From positions 1,240,001 through 1,304,000 of the forward strand of contig CAWFUR010000011.1 of assembly GCA_963819115.1 (NCBI GenBank): a stretch of 64,000 nucleotides of DNA, given 5' to 3'. Numbering within the stretch: the first letter of the stretch is position 1; each line of letters opens with the position of its first letter. Under the pieces are notes generated by a model. That model was given only the letters and a program-made list of their open reading frames with translations, did no database searches and was not told the DNA's origin. Positions 17,000 to 26,655 of this stretch are shown here, piece by piece. Position numbers and translations under genes: made by a program. Source of the DNA: JACVRW01 sp963819115 (lineage in GTDB: Bacteria > Actinomycetota > Thermoleophilia > Solirubrobacterales > Thermoleophilaceae).

Positions 17000-19900
17000 T
17001 TGAAGCGTTTTCTCGGCGTGCTGCTTGCGGCCGCCATATTGGGCACGACGCCCGCAGTCGCGCAGGGCGCCGCCCCCGAAGGCGTTACGGGGATGGCGCT
17101 GGATGCGCGCGCCGAGATCTCCTGGCAGCCGGTGGCGGGAGCGACTGCGTACAACGTGTACCGGGGAACCACGGCAGCCGCGGTGAACACGCCGGTGAGC
17201 CTCACCGGCGTGCCGCCGCCTCCGATGTCCGCGCCGGCGAGCTTCATCGACACCACGGCGGCGAACGGCACCACGTATTTCTACGGCGTACGCGCGGTGG
17301 TCGGCGGGGTGGAGTCCGGCAGCTCGCGGCTCGTGCAGGTCACGCCCCAGGCACGCGTGTGCTCGGGCTCGAACGTGGTCACGCAGGAGAACTGCTTCCC
17401 CGGCGTCTTCAGCTGGAAGGTCCCGAGCGACTCCACCGGGATCGAGGGCTTCGCCACCAAGCAGAGCATCAACAAGGGCGGGTCGATCGACTTCAAGATC
17501 AAGGCGGCCACCCCCACGGTCAGCATCGAGATCTTCCGCAACGGCTTCTACGGGGGCGCGGGCGCCCGGCTCTATACCCAGATGGACAACGTGCCGGTGG
17601 CCAGCCAGCCGGCCTGCTCCAACAACGCGTCCACCGGTGTCTACGACTGCTCCAACTGGTCCGTCACCCAGACGATCACCACCACCGCCGACTGGCCCTC
17701 GGGCGTGTACCTGGCGCGAATCACGCGGCCGGACACGTTCAAGGCGTCTCACATCCTCTTCGTGGTGCGCGACGACTCGCGCCAGGCCGATGTCCTCTTC
17801 GGCCTCCCGTTCACGACCTACGAGGCGTACAACTCCTACGGCGGGAAGTCCCTCTACGAGCACAACTCCACCGGGGCGGACACCGTGGCCGGTGACCCGC
17901 GTGCGGTGAAGGTCTCCTTCGACCGGCCCTTCCAGAACCAGTTCGAGGGCGCCACCCACGACTGGTACACGCGCACCGACTTCATAACGGTCAAGTGGTT
18001 GGAGAGCGCCGGCTACGACGTGTCGTACGACGCCGTGGGCGATTTCGAGACGGGCGGCGCGCGTATACGCGACCACCGGGCATACATCTCCGGGGCCCAT
18101 GACGAGTACCAGTCGGCCGCGATGCGCAGTGCGCTCGAGTCTGCGCGCGACGCCGGGGTGGACCTCCTCTTCACTGGCGCCAACGAGCTGTTTTGGAAGG
18201 TGCGCTTCGAGGCCGGCGCGTCGGGGGTCCAGAACCGCGTGCTCGTGTGTTACAAGACGAGCCAGAGCGGCGGCCCGGACCCGAGCGGGATTCCCACCGG
18301 CACCTGGCGCGACCCCGCAGGGGCCAACAACCCCGAGAACGCGCTCAGCGGCGTCCAGTTCATCGGCCAGAAGCCCTTCGGGTACTTCCCGCTCCGCGTG
18401 AGCGCCGCCCAGGGCCAGGACCGCATCTGGCGAAACACAGGCCTCGACACCCAGGCCACCGGGACCTTCACCAACGTGGGAAACAGCCTGGTGGGCTGGG
18501 AGTGGGACGCGCGCGTGCCGAACGGGGCGGAGCCGCCGGGAGTCGTCACGCTGGCCGCCTCGCCGGTGGACGGGGACATCCTCCAGGACGCCGGCGGCAT
18601 CTACGCCCCCGGCACCGCGGTGGCCCACATGGTCAAGAAGCAGTGGCCGAGCGGCTCGCTCGTGGTGGCCACCGGCACGAACCAGTGGAACCTCGGGCTG
18701 GGCATCAACGCGGAGGGCGTGGGCGAGCCCGACCGGCGGATCCAACAGGCCACCACCAACATCCTCCTGGACATGGGCGCCACCCCGGAGACGCCCGCTT
18801 CGGACATCGTGCTCGACAACGCCACGTCGGCGCCCACCGTGCTGCAGAAGACCCCGGCGAGCGGGGCCACCGGGGTGGACCCGGCCACCGCCGTGAGGGC
18901 CACCTTCTCCCGGGCCATGGACCCGGCCACGATCAACACCTCGAGCTTCACCCTCAAGCGTCCCGACGGCACCACCGTGCCCGCGTCTGTGACCTACGAC
19001 AGCCTCAGCTTCACGGCCACGCTCACGCCGACGCTGCCGCTGGCCCTCACGACCACCTACACCGCCACGCTGGCGTCCACGATCAAGTCAGCCAACGGCG
19101 TGGGCATCGGAGCCGCTCAGACCTGGAGCTTCGCCACGCGGGCGCCCGACTCCACGCCGCCCGTGGTGTCCGTCACCGCCCCGCAGAGCGGCGCCACGGT
19201 CGGCGGCACGGTGAACCTGACCGCGAACGCCACCGACAACAGCGCCGTGGCCGGCGTCCAGTTCCGGGTCGATTCCACCAACGTGGGCAGCCAGGACACC
19301 ACCGCTCCCTACTCGACCTCGTGGGATGCCAGCACCTTCTCCGCCGGCAGCCACCAGATCCGTGCCGTGGCCACCGACACCTCGGGCAACACCACCACGT
19401 CGGCGGCGATCACGGTGACCGTGGACAACAACGGGCTGGTGGCCGCATACGGCTTCGAGGAGGCATCGGGTACCACCGCCACGGACGTGTCCGGCCAGTC
19501 GAACAACGGCACGATCAACGGTCCCACCCGCACGACCGGCGGGCGCTTCGGCTCGGCGCTCGCCTTCGACGGCAGCAACGACGAGGTCACCGTCCCGGAC
19601 TCCTCCTCGCTCGACCTGACCACGGCGATGACCCTCGAGGCCTGGGTGCGCCCCTCGGGCGGCACCGGCTGGCAGACCGCCCTGATGAAGGAGACCTCGA
19701 ACGGGCTCGCCTACGGCCTCTACGCCAACAGCGACACCAACCGGCCGAGCGCCCATGTGAACACCACGCGGGAGTTCGACACGCGCGGCCCGGCCGCGCT
19801 CCCCGCGGGGAGCTGGACCCACCTGGCGGCGACCTACGACGGGGCCAACCTGCGGCTGTACATCAACGGCGCCCTGGCCAACTCGATCGCCGTCACCGGA

Positions 19901-22900
19901 TCGATGGCCACGTCCTCGAACCCGCTGCGCATGGGGGGCAACGCGGTCTGGGGCGAGCACTACGGCGGCCTCATCGACGAGGTGCGCGTGTACCGGCGTA
20001 CGCTCAGCGCGGCCGAGATCGCCACCGACATGAACACCGCCGTGGCCGGCGGTGCGGCCCCACCCGGCCCGGACACGATCGGGCAGTTCACCGCTCCGAT
20101 CGAGTGGCCGCTGGTGCCCGTGCACATCGCGAGCCTGTCCAACGGCAAGGTGGCGGTCTGGGACGGCTTCGACGCCGCGGTGAACTCCGAGCGGGTCTGG
20201 GACCCGGCCACCGGCGACTTCGACCCGGTGCCCACCGGGCGCAACCTCTTCTGCGCAGGCCATGTGACGCTGCCCGACGGGCGCCTGTTCGTGGCCGGCG
20301 GCCACATCGCGGCCTACGAGGGCACGAAGGACACGAACATCTTCAATCCCACCACGCGCACCTGGTTCCGAGCCGCGGACATGACGCGTGCCCGCTGGTA
20401 CCCGACGGTCACGACCCTTCCCGACGGCCGCATCCTCACCCTCTCGGGCGACAACGTGACGCTCAACCAGGCGGGCCAGCCCGTGCCGCTCACCAATGCC
20501 TCGGAGACGCTTCCTGAGATCTACAACGTGACCACGAACACATGGAGCTCGCTCACTGCGGCCCAGCGGCGCATGCCGCTCTACCCGTTCATGTTCGTGC
20601 TGCCCGACGGTCGCGTGTTCGACGCCGGCCCGGACACCACCACGCGCACGCTGAACACCACCACCGGGCAGTGGACCACCGTCGGCACCTCGCCGATCGA
20701 CGGTCACAGCGCGGTGATGTACCGGCCCGGCAAGATCCTCAAGTCGGGCACGTGGGGCGATCCAGACTTCCCGAACCGCGTGGTCACCAACCGGGCGGCC
20801 ACCATCGACATGACCGTGCCCAATCCCGCGTGGCAGGAAGCGGCCCCGATGCACTTTCCGCGCTCGTACCACACGCTCACCTCGCTCCCAGACGGCACCG
20901 TGCTGGCATCCGGCGGCGGTACCTCGTCGGACGGCGTCACGCAGTCCTCGGGGGTCCTCTCGACCGAGATCTGGAACCCGGACACGAACAGCTGGAAGGA
21001 GACGGCGGCCGCCCAGCGCCCGCGCCTGTACCACTCCTCCGCGCTGCTGCTGGCCGACGGCCGCGTGCTCCTGGCCGGCGGTGGGGCCTTCGGCACCGCG
21101 GTGAACCAGTCCAACGCCGAGATCTTCTCGCCGCCCTATCTCTTCAAGGGTGCTCGGCCCACGATCACCAGCGCCCCCGGCCTGCTGGCCCACAACCAGA
21201 CGTTCAGCGTCTCGACTCCGGACGCGGCGAACATCCAGTCGGTGGCCCTGATGCGCATGGGCTCGGTCACCCACAACTTCGACATGGACCAGCGCTACAT
21301 CCCGCTGACCTTCAGGCAAGGCGGCACCTCGGGCACCCTCAGCGTGGATGCGCCGGCCAACCCGAACGTGGCCCCGCCCGGCCGCTACATGCTCTTCATC
21401 CTGAACGACAAGGGCGTGCCCAGCGTGGCCTCGCTCCTCACCGTCAGCTCGGCCTCGGCCGACACCTCGGCGCCGAGCCAGCCCGGCGGGCCCACGGCCA
21501 CGGTGAACGGCGACAGCGTCTCGCTGGCCTGGACCGCGTCCACCGATGACCGCGGGGTGACCGAGTACCGGATCCACCGCTCCACCACGGCGGGCTTCAC
21601 GCCCACCGCGGCCAACCGCATCGCCACGGTCAGCTCGGGCCTCACCTACACGGATGCCGGCGTGCCTCCCGGCACCTACCACTACGTGGTGGTGGCGGCC
21701 GACGCTGCCGGGAACGCCAGCGCGCCCTCGCGCGACGAACCGGCCACGGTGGGCGCGGACACCACCGCCCCGACCGTGTCGATCACCGCGCCGGCCGCGG
21801 GCGCCACGCTCTCCGGCACGGTGAGCGTCACCGCCAACGCGTCCGACAACCGCAGCGTCACCTCGGTGCAGTTCCGCCTCGACGGTGCCGATCTCGGCTC
21901 GGCCGACACCAGCTCGCCCTACTCCGCGAGCTGGAACACCACAACGGCGACGAACGGGACGCACACGCTCACCGCCATCGCGAAGGATGCCGCCGGCAAC
22001 TCCACCACCGCCACCAACGTGACGGTCACCGTGAACAACGTGACCAACGCGAACGGGCTGGTGGCCGCGTACGGCTTCGAGGACTCGGGCACCACCACGG
22101 TGGACGACTCGGGCACCGGCAACACGGGCTCGCTCTCCGGGCCCACCCGCACCGCGACCGGCAAGTTCGGCAGCGCGCTCTCGTTCGACGGAGTGAACGA
22201 CTGGGTGAGCATCCCCGATGCCGCCTCGCTCGACCTCACCACGAACATGACGCTCGAGGCCTGGGTCAAGCCCACTGCCCTGAACGCCTGGCAGGCCGTG
22301 CTCATCAAGGAGCAGCTGAGCGGGCTCACCTATGGGCTCTACTCCAACACCGACACCAACCGGCCGAGCGCGCACGCCTTCACCACTCGCGAATTCGACA
22401 CCCGGGGCACGAGCGCGCTGTCCACCACGGCCTGGACCCACCTGGCCGCCACGTATGACGGCTCGACGCTCCGGATCTTCGTGAACGGCGTGCAGGCGTC
22501 GAGCCTGGCCCTGTCCGGGAGCATGCTCACCTCGACCGGTGCCCTCCGGATCGGCGGGGACAGCTTGCCCTCGGAGTGGTTCGCCGGACTGATCGACGAG
22601 GTCCGCGTGTACAAGCGCACGCTCACCGCGGCGGAGATCCAGCAGGACATGAACACGCCGGTGAAGCCCGTGCCCACCGACACCCAGGCCCCGACCGCCC
22701 CGACCGGGCTCACCGCCACCGGCGGCCTCGGCCAGGCCCAGCTCGGCTGGACCGCGGCCACGGACAACGTGGGCGTGGCCCGCTACAACGTCTACCGCTC
22801 CACCACCGCGGGCTTCACGCCGGCCGCGGGCAACCTCGTGGCCCAGGTGACGGGCACCAGCTGGACCGACTCCGGCCGGGCCGCGGGCACCTACTACTAC

Positions 22901-23887
22901 CGCGTCACCGCGGAGGACGCCGCCGGCAATGTGGGCCCGGCCTCCGGGCAGGCCTCGGCCGCGGTCACGGCAGACACCACCGCTCCGACCGTGAGCATCT
23001 CCTCGCCCGCCAACGGCTCCACGGTGAGCGGCACGATCGACGTGAACGCCACTGCCAGCGACAACGTGGGCGTGGCCGGCGTCCAGTTCAAGCTCGACGG
23101 CGCGAATCTCGGCGCCGAGGACACCGCCTCGCCCTACACGCAGGCCTGGAGCACCAACGGGGTGGCGAACGGCAGCCATGCCCTGACCGCTGTGGCGCGC
23201 GATGCCAGCGGCAACACGAAGACGTCCACCACGGTCACGGTCACGGTGAACAACACCGCCACCACCGGCCTGGTGGGGGCGTACGGCTTCGAGGAGACCT
23301 CGGGCACCACGGCGGTGGACAGCTCCGGCTCGGGCAACCCGGGCACGATCAACGGCCCCGTGAGCACCACGGCGGGCAAGTTCGGGCGCGCGCTCTCCTT
23401 CGACGGGGTGAACGACCTGGTGACGATCGCCGACTCCAACGCGCTCGACCTGACCACGGGCATGACCCTGGAGGCCTGGGTGCGACCCAGCATCGTCACC
23501 GGATGGCGCACCGCGCTCCTCAAGGAGCAGACCAACGGGCTGGTGTACTCGATCTACGCGAACACGGACGCGAACCGCCCGAGCGGCCACGTGTTCACCA
23601 ACGCCGAGGTGGACACCCGCGGCACCGCCCAGCTCGCCGCCAACACCTGGAGCCATCTCGCCGCGACCTACGACGGGGCAACCCTCAAGCTCTACGTGAA
23701 CGGGACCCTTGCGTCGAGCAAGGCCGTGACGGGCTCGCTCTTCAACTCCACCGGAGCGCTGCGGATCGGTGGCAACAACGTCTGGCCCGAGTGGTTCGCC
23801 GGCCAGATCGACGAGGTTCGCGTCTACAAGCGGGCCCTGACCGCGACCGAGGTCACGGCCGATATGAACCGCGCTGTTCTGCCCTAG
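17000..23887 (+). CDS. Giant secreted protein: dimethylformamidase-like domain, LamG/Ig/fn3 modules and a copper-radical oxidase
   Basis: 2295 aa starting at TTG 17000 behind a clear GGAGGAGG site, with a signal peptide (residues 1-24, cleavage near AQG-AAP). Modules in order: fn3-like (~27-115); N,N-dimethylformamidase large-subunit-like core (~120-600, with SGAHDEY; His367, Tyr370); SbsA-type Ig (~615-715); Ig (~717-808); LamG (~811-1015); galactose-oxidase/glyal-oxidase-type kelch propeller and C-terminal domain (~1025-1485); then fn3-Ig-LamG twice (~1490-1890 and ~1895-2290). All copper-radical-oxidase residues are visible: Cys1085 (LFCAGH) and Tyr1134 (ARWYPT) for the cross-linked cofactor, Tyr1344-His1345 (RLYHSS) and His1425 (VTHNF). 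It should be an exported alcohol or sugar oxidase tethered by carbohydrate-binding-like modules. Substrate unknown; a repeat element follows the stop. Confidence 0.9.
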   Translation: MKRFLGVLLAAAILGTTPAVAQGAAPEGVTGMALDARAEISWQPVAGATAYNVYRGTTAAAVNTPVSLTGVPPPPMSAPASFIDTTAANGTTYFYGVRAVVGGVESGSSRLVQVTPQARVCSGSNVVTQENCFPGVFSWKVPSDSTGIEGFATKQSINKGGSIDFKIKAATPTVSIEIFRNGFYGGAGARLYTQMDNVPVASQPACSNNASTGVYDCSNWSVTQTITTTADWPSGVYLARITRPDTFKASHILFVVRDDSRQADVLFGLPFTTYEAYNSYGGKSLYEHNSTGADTVAGDPRAVKVSFDRPFQNQFEGATHDWYTRTDFITVKWLESAGYDVSYDAVGDFETGGARIRDHRAYISGAHDEYQSAAMRSALESARDAGVDLLFTGANELFWKVRFEAGASGVQNRVLVCYKTSQSGGPDPSGIPTGTWRDPAGANNPENALSGVQFIGQKPFGYFPLRVSAAQGQDRIWRNTGLDTQATGTFTNVGNSLVGWEWDARVPNGAEPPGVVTLAASPVDGDILQDAGGIYAPGTAVAHMVKKQWPSGSLVVATGTNQWNLGLGINAEGVGEPDRRIQQATTNILLDMGATPETPASDIVLDNATSAPTVLQKTPASGATGVDPATAVRATFSRAMDPATINTSSFTLKRPDGTTVPASVTYDSLSFTATLTPTLPLALTTTYTATLASTIKSANGVGIGAAQTWSFATRAPDSTPPVVSVTAPQSGATVGGTVNLTANATDNSAVAGVQFRVDSTNVGSQDTTAPYSTSWDASTFSAGSHQIRAVATDTSGNTTTSAAITVTVDNNGLVAAYGFEEASGTTATDVSGQSNNGTINGPTRTTGGRFGSALAFDGSNDEVTVPDSSSLDLTTAMTLEAWVRPSGGTGWQTALMKETSNGLAYGLYANSDTNRPSAHVNTTREFDTRGPAALPAGSWTHLAATYDGANLRLYINGALANSIAVTGSMATSSNPLRMGGNAVWGEHYGGLIDEVRVYRRTLSAAEIATDMNTAVAGGAAPPGPDTIGQFTAPIEWPLVPVHIASLSNGKVAVWDGFDAAVNSERVWDPATGDFDPVPTGRNLFCAGHVTLPDGRLFVAGGHIAAYEGTKDTNIFNPTTRTWFRAADMTRARWYPTVTTLPDGRILTLSGDNVTLNQAGQPVPLTNASETLPEIYNVTTNTWSSLTAAQRRMPLYPFMFVLPDGRVFDAGPDTTTRTLNTTTGQWTTVGTSPIDGHSAVMYRPGKILKSGTWGDPDFPNRVVTNRAATIDMTVPNPAWQEAAPMHFPRSYHTLTSLPDGTVLASGGGTSSDGVTQSSGVLSTEIWNPDTNSWKETAAAQRPRLYHSSALLLADGRVLLAGGGAFGTAVNQSNAEIFSPPYLFKGARPTITSAPGLLAHNQTFSVSTPDAANIQSVALMRMGSVTHNFDMDQRYIPLTFRQGGTSGTLSVDAPANPNVAPPGRYMLFILNDKGVPSVASLLTVSSASADTSAPSQPGGPTATVNGDSVSLAWTASTDDRGVTEYRIHRSTTAGFTPTAANRIATVSSGLTYTDAGVPPGTYHYVVVAADAAGNASAPSRDEPATVGADTTAPTVSITAPAAGATLSGTVSVTANASDNRSVTSVQFRLDGADLGSADTSSPYSASWNTTTATNGTHTLTAIAKDAAGNSTTATNVTVTVNNVTNANGLVAAYGFEDSGTTTVDDSGTGNTGSLSGPTRTATGKFGSALSFDGVNDWVSIPDAASLDLTTNMTLEAWVKPTALNAWQAVLIKEQLSGLTYGLYSNTDTNRPSAHAFTTREFDTRGTSALSTTAWTHLAATYDGSTLRIFVNGVQASSLALSGSMLTSTGALRIGGDSLPSEWFAGLIDEVRVYKRTLTAAEIQQDMNTPVKPVPTDTQAPTAPTGLTATGGLGQAQLGWTAATDNVGVARYNVYRSTTAGFTPAAGNLVAQVTGTSWTDSGRAAGTYYYRVTAEDAAGNVGPASGQASAAVTADTTAPTVSISSPANGSTVSGTIDVNATASDNVGVAGVQFKLDGANLGAEDTASPYTQAWSTNGVANGSHALTAVARDASGNTKTSTTVTVTVNNTATTGLVGAYGFEETSGTTAVDSSGSGNPGTINGPVSTTAGKFGRALSFDGVNDLVTIADSNALDLTTGMTLEAWVRPSIVTGWRTALLKEQTNGLVYSIYANTDANRPSGHVFTNAEVDTRGTAQLAANTWSHLAATYDGATLKLYVNGTLASSKAVTGSLFNSTGALRIGGNNVWPEWFAGQIDEVRVYKRALTATEVTADMNRAVLP

Positions 23888-23893
23888 CGGCCA

Positions 23894-23995
23894 GGGAGGA
23901 GTGGAGCCCGATCGGCGGCGAGGAGCGGAGCCTGATCGGTGATCAGGCGAGCACCGCAGCGCTGTCATAGGGCGGAGCCCCGGACCATGCTGTCA
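23894..23995 (+). repeat. Dispersed palindromic repeat, copy B (tandem/nested)
   Basis: A partial unit (GGAGGAGTGGAGCCCGATCGG) is followed directly by a full unit whose stem reads CCTGATC-GGT-GATCAGG, then by an extra GGAGCCCCGGACCATG-like tail. Compared with copy A, both arms changed (C to T and G to A), which preserves pairing. It begins 7 nt after the oxidase stop codon. Confidence 0.8.
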
Positions 23996-24069
23996 CTGAC
24001 CGAACGGGTAGCGGTGGGCTGGCCCCCCGTTCATGGCCCATGGGCGGGTTCGCACCTAGGCTCGATGCG

Positions 24070-25623
24070 ATGACCGGTGATGCCGTCCCGGGGCGGCAGA
24101 ACATGGGTCACCGCGTCACGCGGGGCCTCGCCTGGGTCGGTGCGTCCCAGGTCACGCTGCAGCTCACACGACTTGTCGTGGCGATCGTCGTCGCGCGGCT
24201 GCTCACGCCGACGGAATACGGCCTCGCGGCGGCGGCGCTGGTGTTCGCGAGCCTGGTGCTCGTCTTCTCCGACATGGCCTTCGGCGCCGCCCTCGTGCAG
24301 CGGAAGACGCTGACGGACGACGACCGCTGCACCGCCTTCTGGATCACCCTCGGGTGTGGGGTGGTGTTCACCGTCGCGGGCTTCCTGCTCGCGAGCTCGG
24401 TGGCGGCCCTCTACGGCCAGCCGGACGTGGGGCCGCTGATGGCCGCGCTCTCCTTCAGCTTCGTGCTCACGGCCATCGGGGCCACCCAGCAGGCGCTGCT
24501 CCTGAGGGAGATGAACTTCCGCCGGCTCGAGCTGATGACAATGGCCGGCTCGCTGTCCGGCGGAGCGGCGGCGGTGGTGCTGGCGGTGCTCGGCCAGGGT
24601 GCCTGGGCCATCATCGCCCAGGCGCTGGTGATGGCCGCTGTGTCGAGCGCTCTGTACTGGCACGCGTCGAGCTGGCGCCCGAGGTTCTCGTTCTCCCGGG
24701 CCAGCGCCCGGGACCTGTGGGGCTTCAGCGGCTACCTGATGGGCCACCGGTTCCTCTACTACCTGCACCAGAACGCCGACAACTTCCTGATCGGGCGCTA
24801 CATCGGCCCGGCCGCGCTCGGCACCTACGCGGTCGCGTACAACGTGATGCTCACCCCGGCCAGCCGCATCGGCGGCCCGCTCCAGCGCGTGCTGGCGCCG
24901 GCGTTCTCGAGGATGCAGGACGAGCCGGAGCGGATTGCCGCGGCCTGGGCCCGGGTCACGCGCCTGATCGGGGCGATCGCCATCCCGGGCATGGTCGCGC
25001 TGGTGATCGTGGCGCCCGACTTCGTGCCCGTCGTGCTCGGCTCCCATTGGGACAACGCCGTGCCCGTGGTCCAGATCCTGGCCTGGGTGGGGATCCTCCA
25101 GGCGCTCCAGAGCGTCGACGTGGACATCCTGATGGCCCGGGGCCGCACCTCCACGCTGTTCCGGTACTCACTCTTCTTCTGCAGCGCGCATGTGGTCGCG
25201 TTCATCATCGGACTGCACTGGGGGATCACCGGCGTCGCGGCGGCCTACGCCATCTCCAGCACGCTGGTCGAGCCGGTGCTGACCGTGATCACCGCCCGCG
25301 CCCTCGGCGTCTCGCCCTGGGTGCCCATACGCAGCCTCGTCGGGGTCGTTCAGGCCACGGTGCTGATGGCCGCGGCCGTCCTGGCCACGCGCCTCGCGCT
25401 GGTGGCGGGGGGCGTCCCGGCCGGCGCGCGCCTGGCGCTCACGACGCTCGTGGGAATGGTCGTCTTCGCGGCTGCCTGCCTCTGGCGTGAGCCCGAGCTG
25501 AAGCGCGAGGTCCGGACCATCCTGCGGCGTTTCTCCACACGCACCCCAACCACGCCAGGCGAGGAGCACAGCCCGATCGGTGATCGGGCGAGCACCGCAG
25601 CCATGTCTTCGGTCCCGTCGTGA
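24070..25623 (+). CDS. Polysaccharide flippase (Wzx-like, MOP superfamily)
   Basis: About 517 aa with roughly twelve to fourteen membrane segments. It starts with the family pattern MGHRVTRGLAWVGASQ..., LTRLVVAIVVARLLTPTEYG and has VLQ..., SAARIGGPLQ-like loops in the middle (PASRIGGPLQRVLAPAFSRM). It exports lipid-linked oligosaccharide units. ATG 24070 is chosen; 24040 and 24103 are in-frame alternatives without clear ribosome-binding sites. The last ~21 residues (EEHSPIGDRASTAAMSSVPS) are encoded by repeat copy C and are unlike the rest of the protein, and the next gene's GTG overlaps the stop. The core flippase therefore probably ends near residue 496. Confidence 0.9.
   Translation: MTGDAVPGRQNMGHRVTRGLAWVGASQVTLQLTRLVVAIVVARLLTPTEYGLAAAALVFASLVLVFSDMAFGAALVQRKTLTDDDRCTAFWITLGCGVVFTVAGFLLASSVAALYGQPDVGPLMAALSFSFVLTAIGATQQALLLREMNFRRLELMTMAGSLSGGAAAVVLAVLGQGAWAIIAQALVMAAVSSALYWHASSWRPRFSFSRASARDLWGFSGYLMGHRFLYYLHQNADNFLIGRYIGPAALGTYAVAYNVMLTPASRIGGPLQRVLAPAFSRMQDEPERIAAAWARVTRLIGAIAIPGMVALVIVAPDFVPVVLGSHWDNAVPVVQILAWVGILQALQSVDVDILMARGRTSTLFRYSLFFCSAHVVAFIIGLHWGITGVAAAYAISSTLVEPVLTVITARALGVSPWVPIRSLVGVVQATVLMAAAVLATRLALVAGGVPAGARLALTTLVGMVVFAAACLWREPELKREVRTILRRFSTRTPTTPGEEHSPIGDRASTAAMSSVPS
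25559..25610 (+). repeat. Dispersed palindromic repeat, copy C, inside the flippase reading frame
   Basis: GAGGAGCACAG, stem CCCGATC-GGT-GATCGGG, CGAGCACCGCAG and a CATGTCTTC tail. It is read through in frame and encodes the C-terminal tail of the flippase, ending just before the stop/start overlap with the next gene. Confidence 0.85.
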
Positions 25624-26576
25624 GCGGCATCCCGTCCGTGTCGGTGGTGGTGGCCACCCACAACCGCGCCGAGCGGCTGCGGGCGCTGCTCGAGGGCCTT
25701 CGCCGCCAGACGCTCCCGCGCGAGCACTTCGAGGTGATCGTGGTGGACGACGGCTCGCGCGACGCCACCCCGGACGTGCTGGCGGCCGAGCAGGCGAGGG
25801 GGCAGCTCCCGCTGGCCTTCGTCCGCCACCACGAGGGCCGCGGCCCCGCCACGGCGCGCAACCGCGGGTGGCGCCTGGCCTCCGCACCGGTGATCGCCTT
25901 CACCGACGACGACTGCGTCCCCACCCCAGGCTGGCTCGACGCGCTCTTGCGGGGAGTGGTGGGGCGCGAGGAGGCAATCGTCCAGGGCCGCACCCTGCCC
26001 GATCCCGCCGAGGCGGACCGCATCGGCCCGTTCGCGAAGACGATGGAGATCACCGAGCCGGGCCCGCACTTCGAGACCTGCAACATCGCCTATTCGCGTG
26101 CGCTGCTCGAGCGTCTCGGCGGCTTCGACGAGAGCTTTCCCAGCCCCACCGGCGAGGATTCGGACCTGGGCTCGCGGGCCATCGCGGCCGGCGCCGCCGC
26201 CAGTTTCGAGCCCGAGGCGCTGGTGCACCACGCGGTGTTCGAGCGCCGCCCGCTCGAGGCACTGCGGGACGCGCTTCTGGCCACGGACGACCTGCGCGCC
26301 TATCGCCTCAACCCCGAGTTGCGTACGAACCTGCGGATGGGGGTCTTCTACGACCGCTCGCACCCGCTGCTCATGCAGGCGGCGGCCGCCGCGCTTCTGT
26401 CGCGACGGCGCCCCAGCAACGTCCTGTTCTGCGCGCCGTACGCGGCCAACGTGCTCGGGCGCTGCCGCAGTGCCGGGGCTCCGCCCTGGCATGCCCCCTT
26501 CTTCGTTGCCTACGACGCGCTTCAGATCGCTGCCACGGCCCGCGGTGCCGTCCGGGAACGGCTGATGGTGATCTGA
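25620..26576 (+). CDS. Glycosyltransferase family 2
   Basis: 318 aa, GT-A fold: VSVVVATHNRAERLRALLEG, VIVVDDGSRDATPDVLA, GPATARNRGWRLA, then the DxD-like AFTDDDCVPTPGWLDALL and SPTGEDSDLGSRA in the acceptor region. A short helical C-terminal region follows. It should add a sugar to a lipid-linked or membrane-facing acceptor. GTG 25620 overlaps the flippase stop (GTGA), so both are co-translated. Donor and linkage are not predictable by eye. Confidence 0.9.
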   Translation: MSGIPSVSVVVATHNRAERLRALLEGLRRQTLPREHFEVIVVDDGSRDATPDVLAAEQARGQLPLAFVRHHEGRGPATARNRGWRLASAPVIAFTDDDCVPTPGWLDALLRGVVGREEAIVQGRTLPDPAEADRIGPFAKTMEITEPGPHFETCNIAYSRALLERLGGFDESFPSPTGEDSDLGSRAIAAGAAASFEPEALVHHAVFERRPLEALRDALLATDDLRAYRLNPELRTNLRMGVFYDRSHPLLMQAAAAALLSRRRPSNVLFCAPYAANVLGRCRSAGAPPWHAPFFVAYDALQIAATARGAVRERLMVI

Positions 26577-26623
26577 TGCGGTCTCGTCCTTTCTTGGTCC
26601 AAATGGCTCGACCCTTGAGGGGG

Positions 26624-26642
26624 TACGCAGCCCTCCTGCGTA
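26624..26642 (+). promoter_or_regulatory. Perfect hairpin just upstream of the lipoprotein start
   Basis: TACGCAG, loop CCCTC, CTGCGTA forms a 7-bp perfect inverted repeat 13 nt before the GTG/ATG start. It could be an operator or a translation-control hairpin; there is no further support. Confidence 0.35.
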
Positions 26643-26655
26643 ACTACGGTCCGTC

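Noticed and set aside
19088..23968. Very long open frame (1626 codons) on the minus strand across the giant oxidase gene
   Set aside because: Its product is made of repeated Ala/Gly/Arg/His runs without a fold signature; it is the antisense shadow of the high-GC coding strand.
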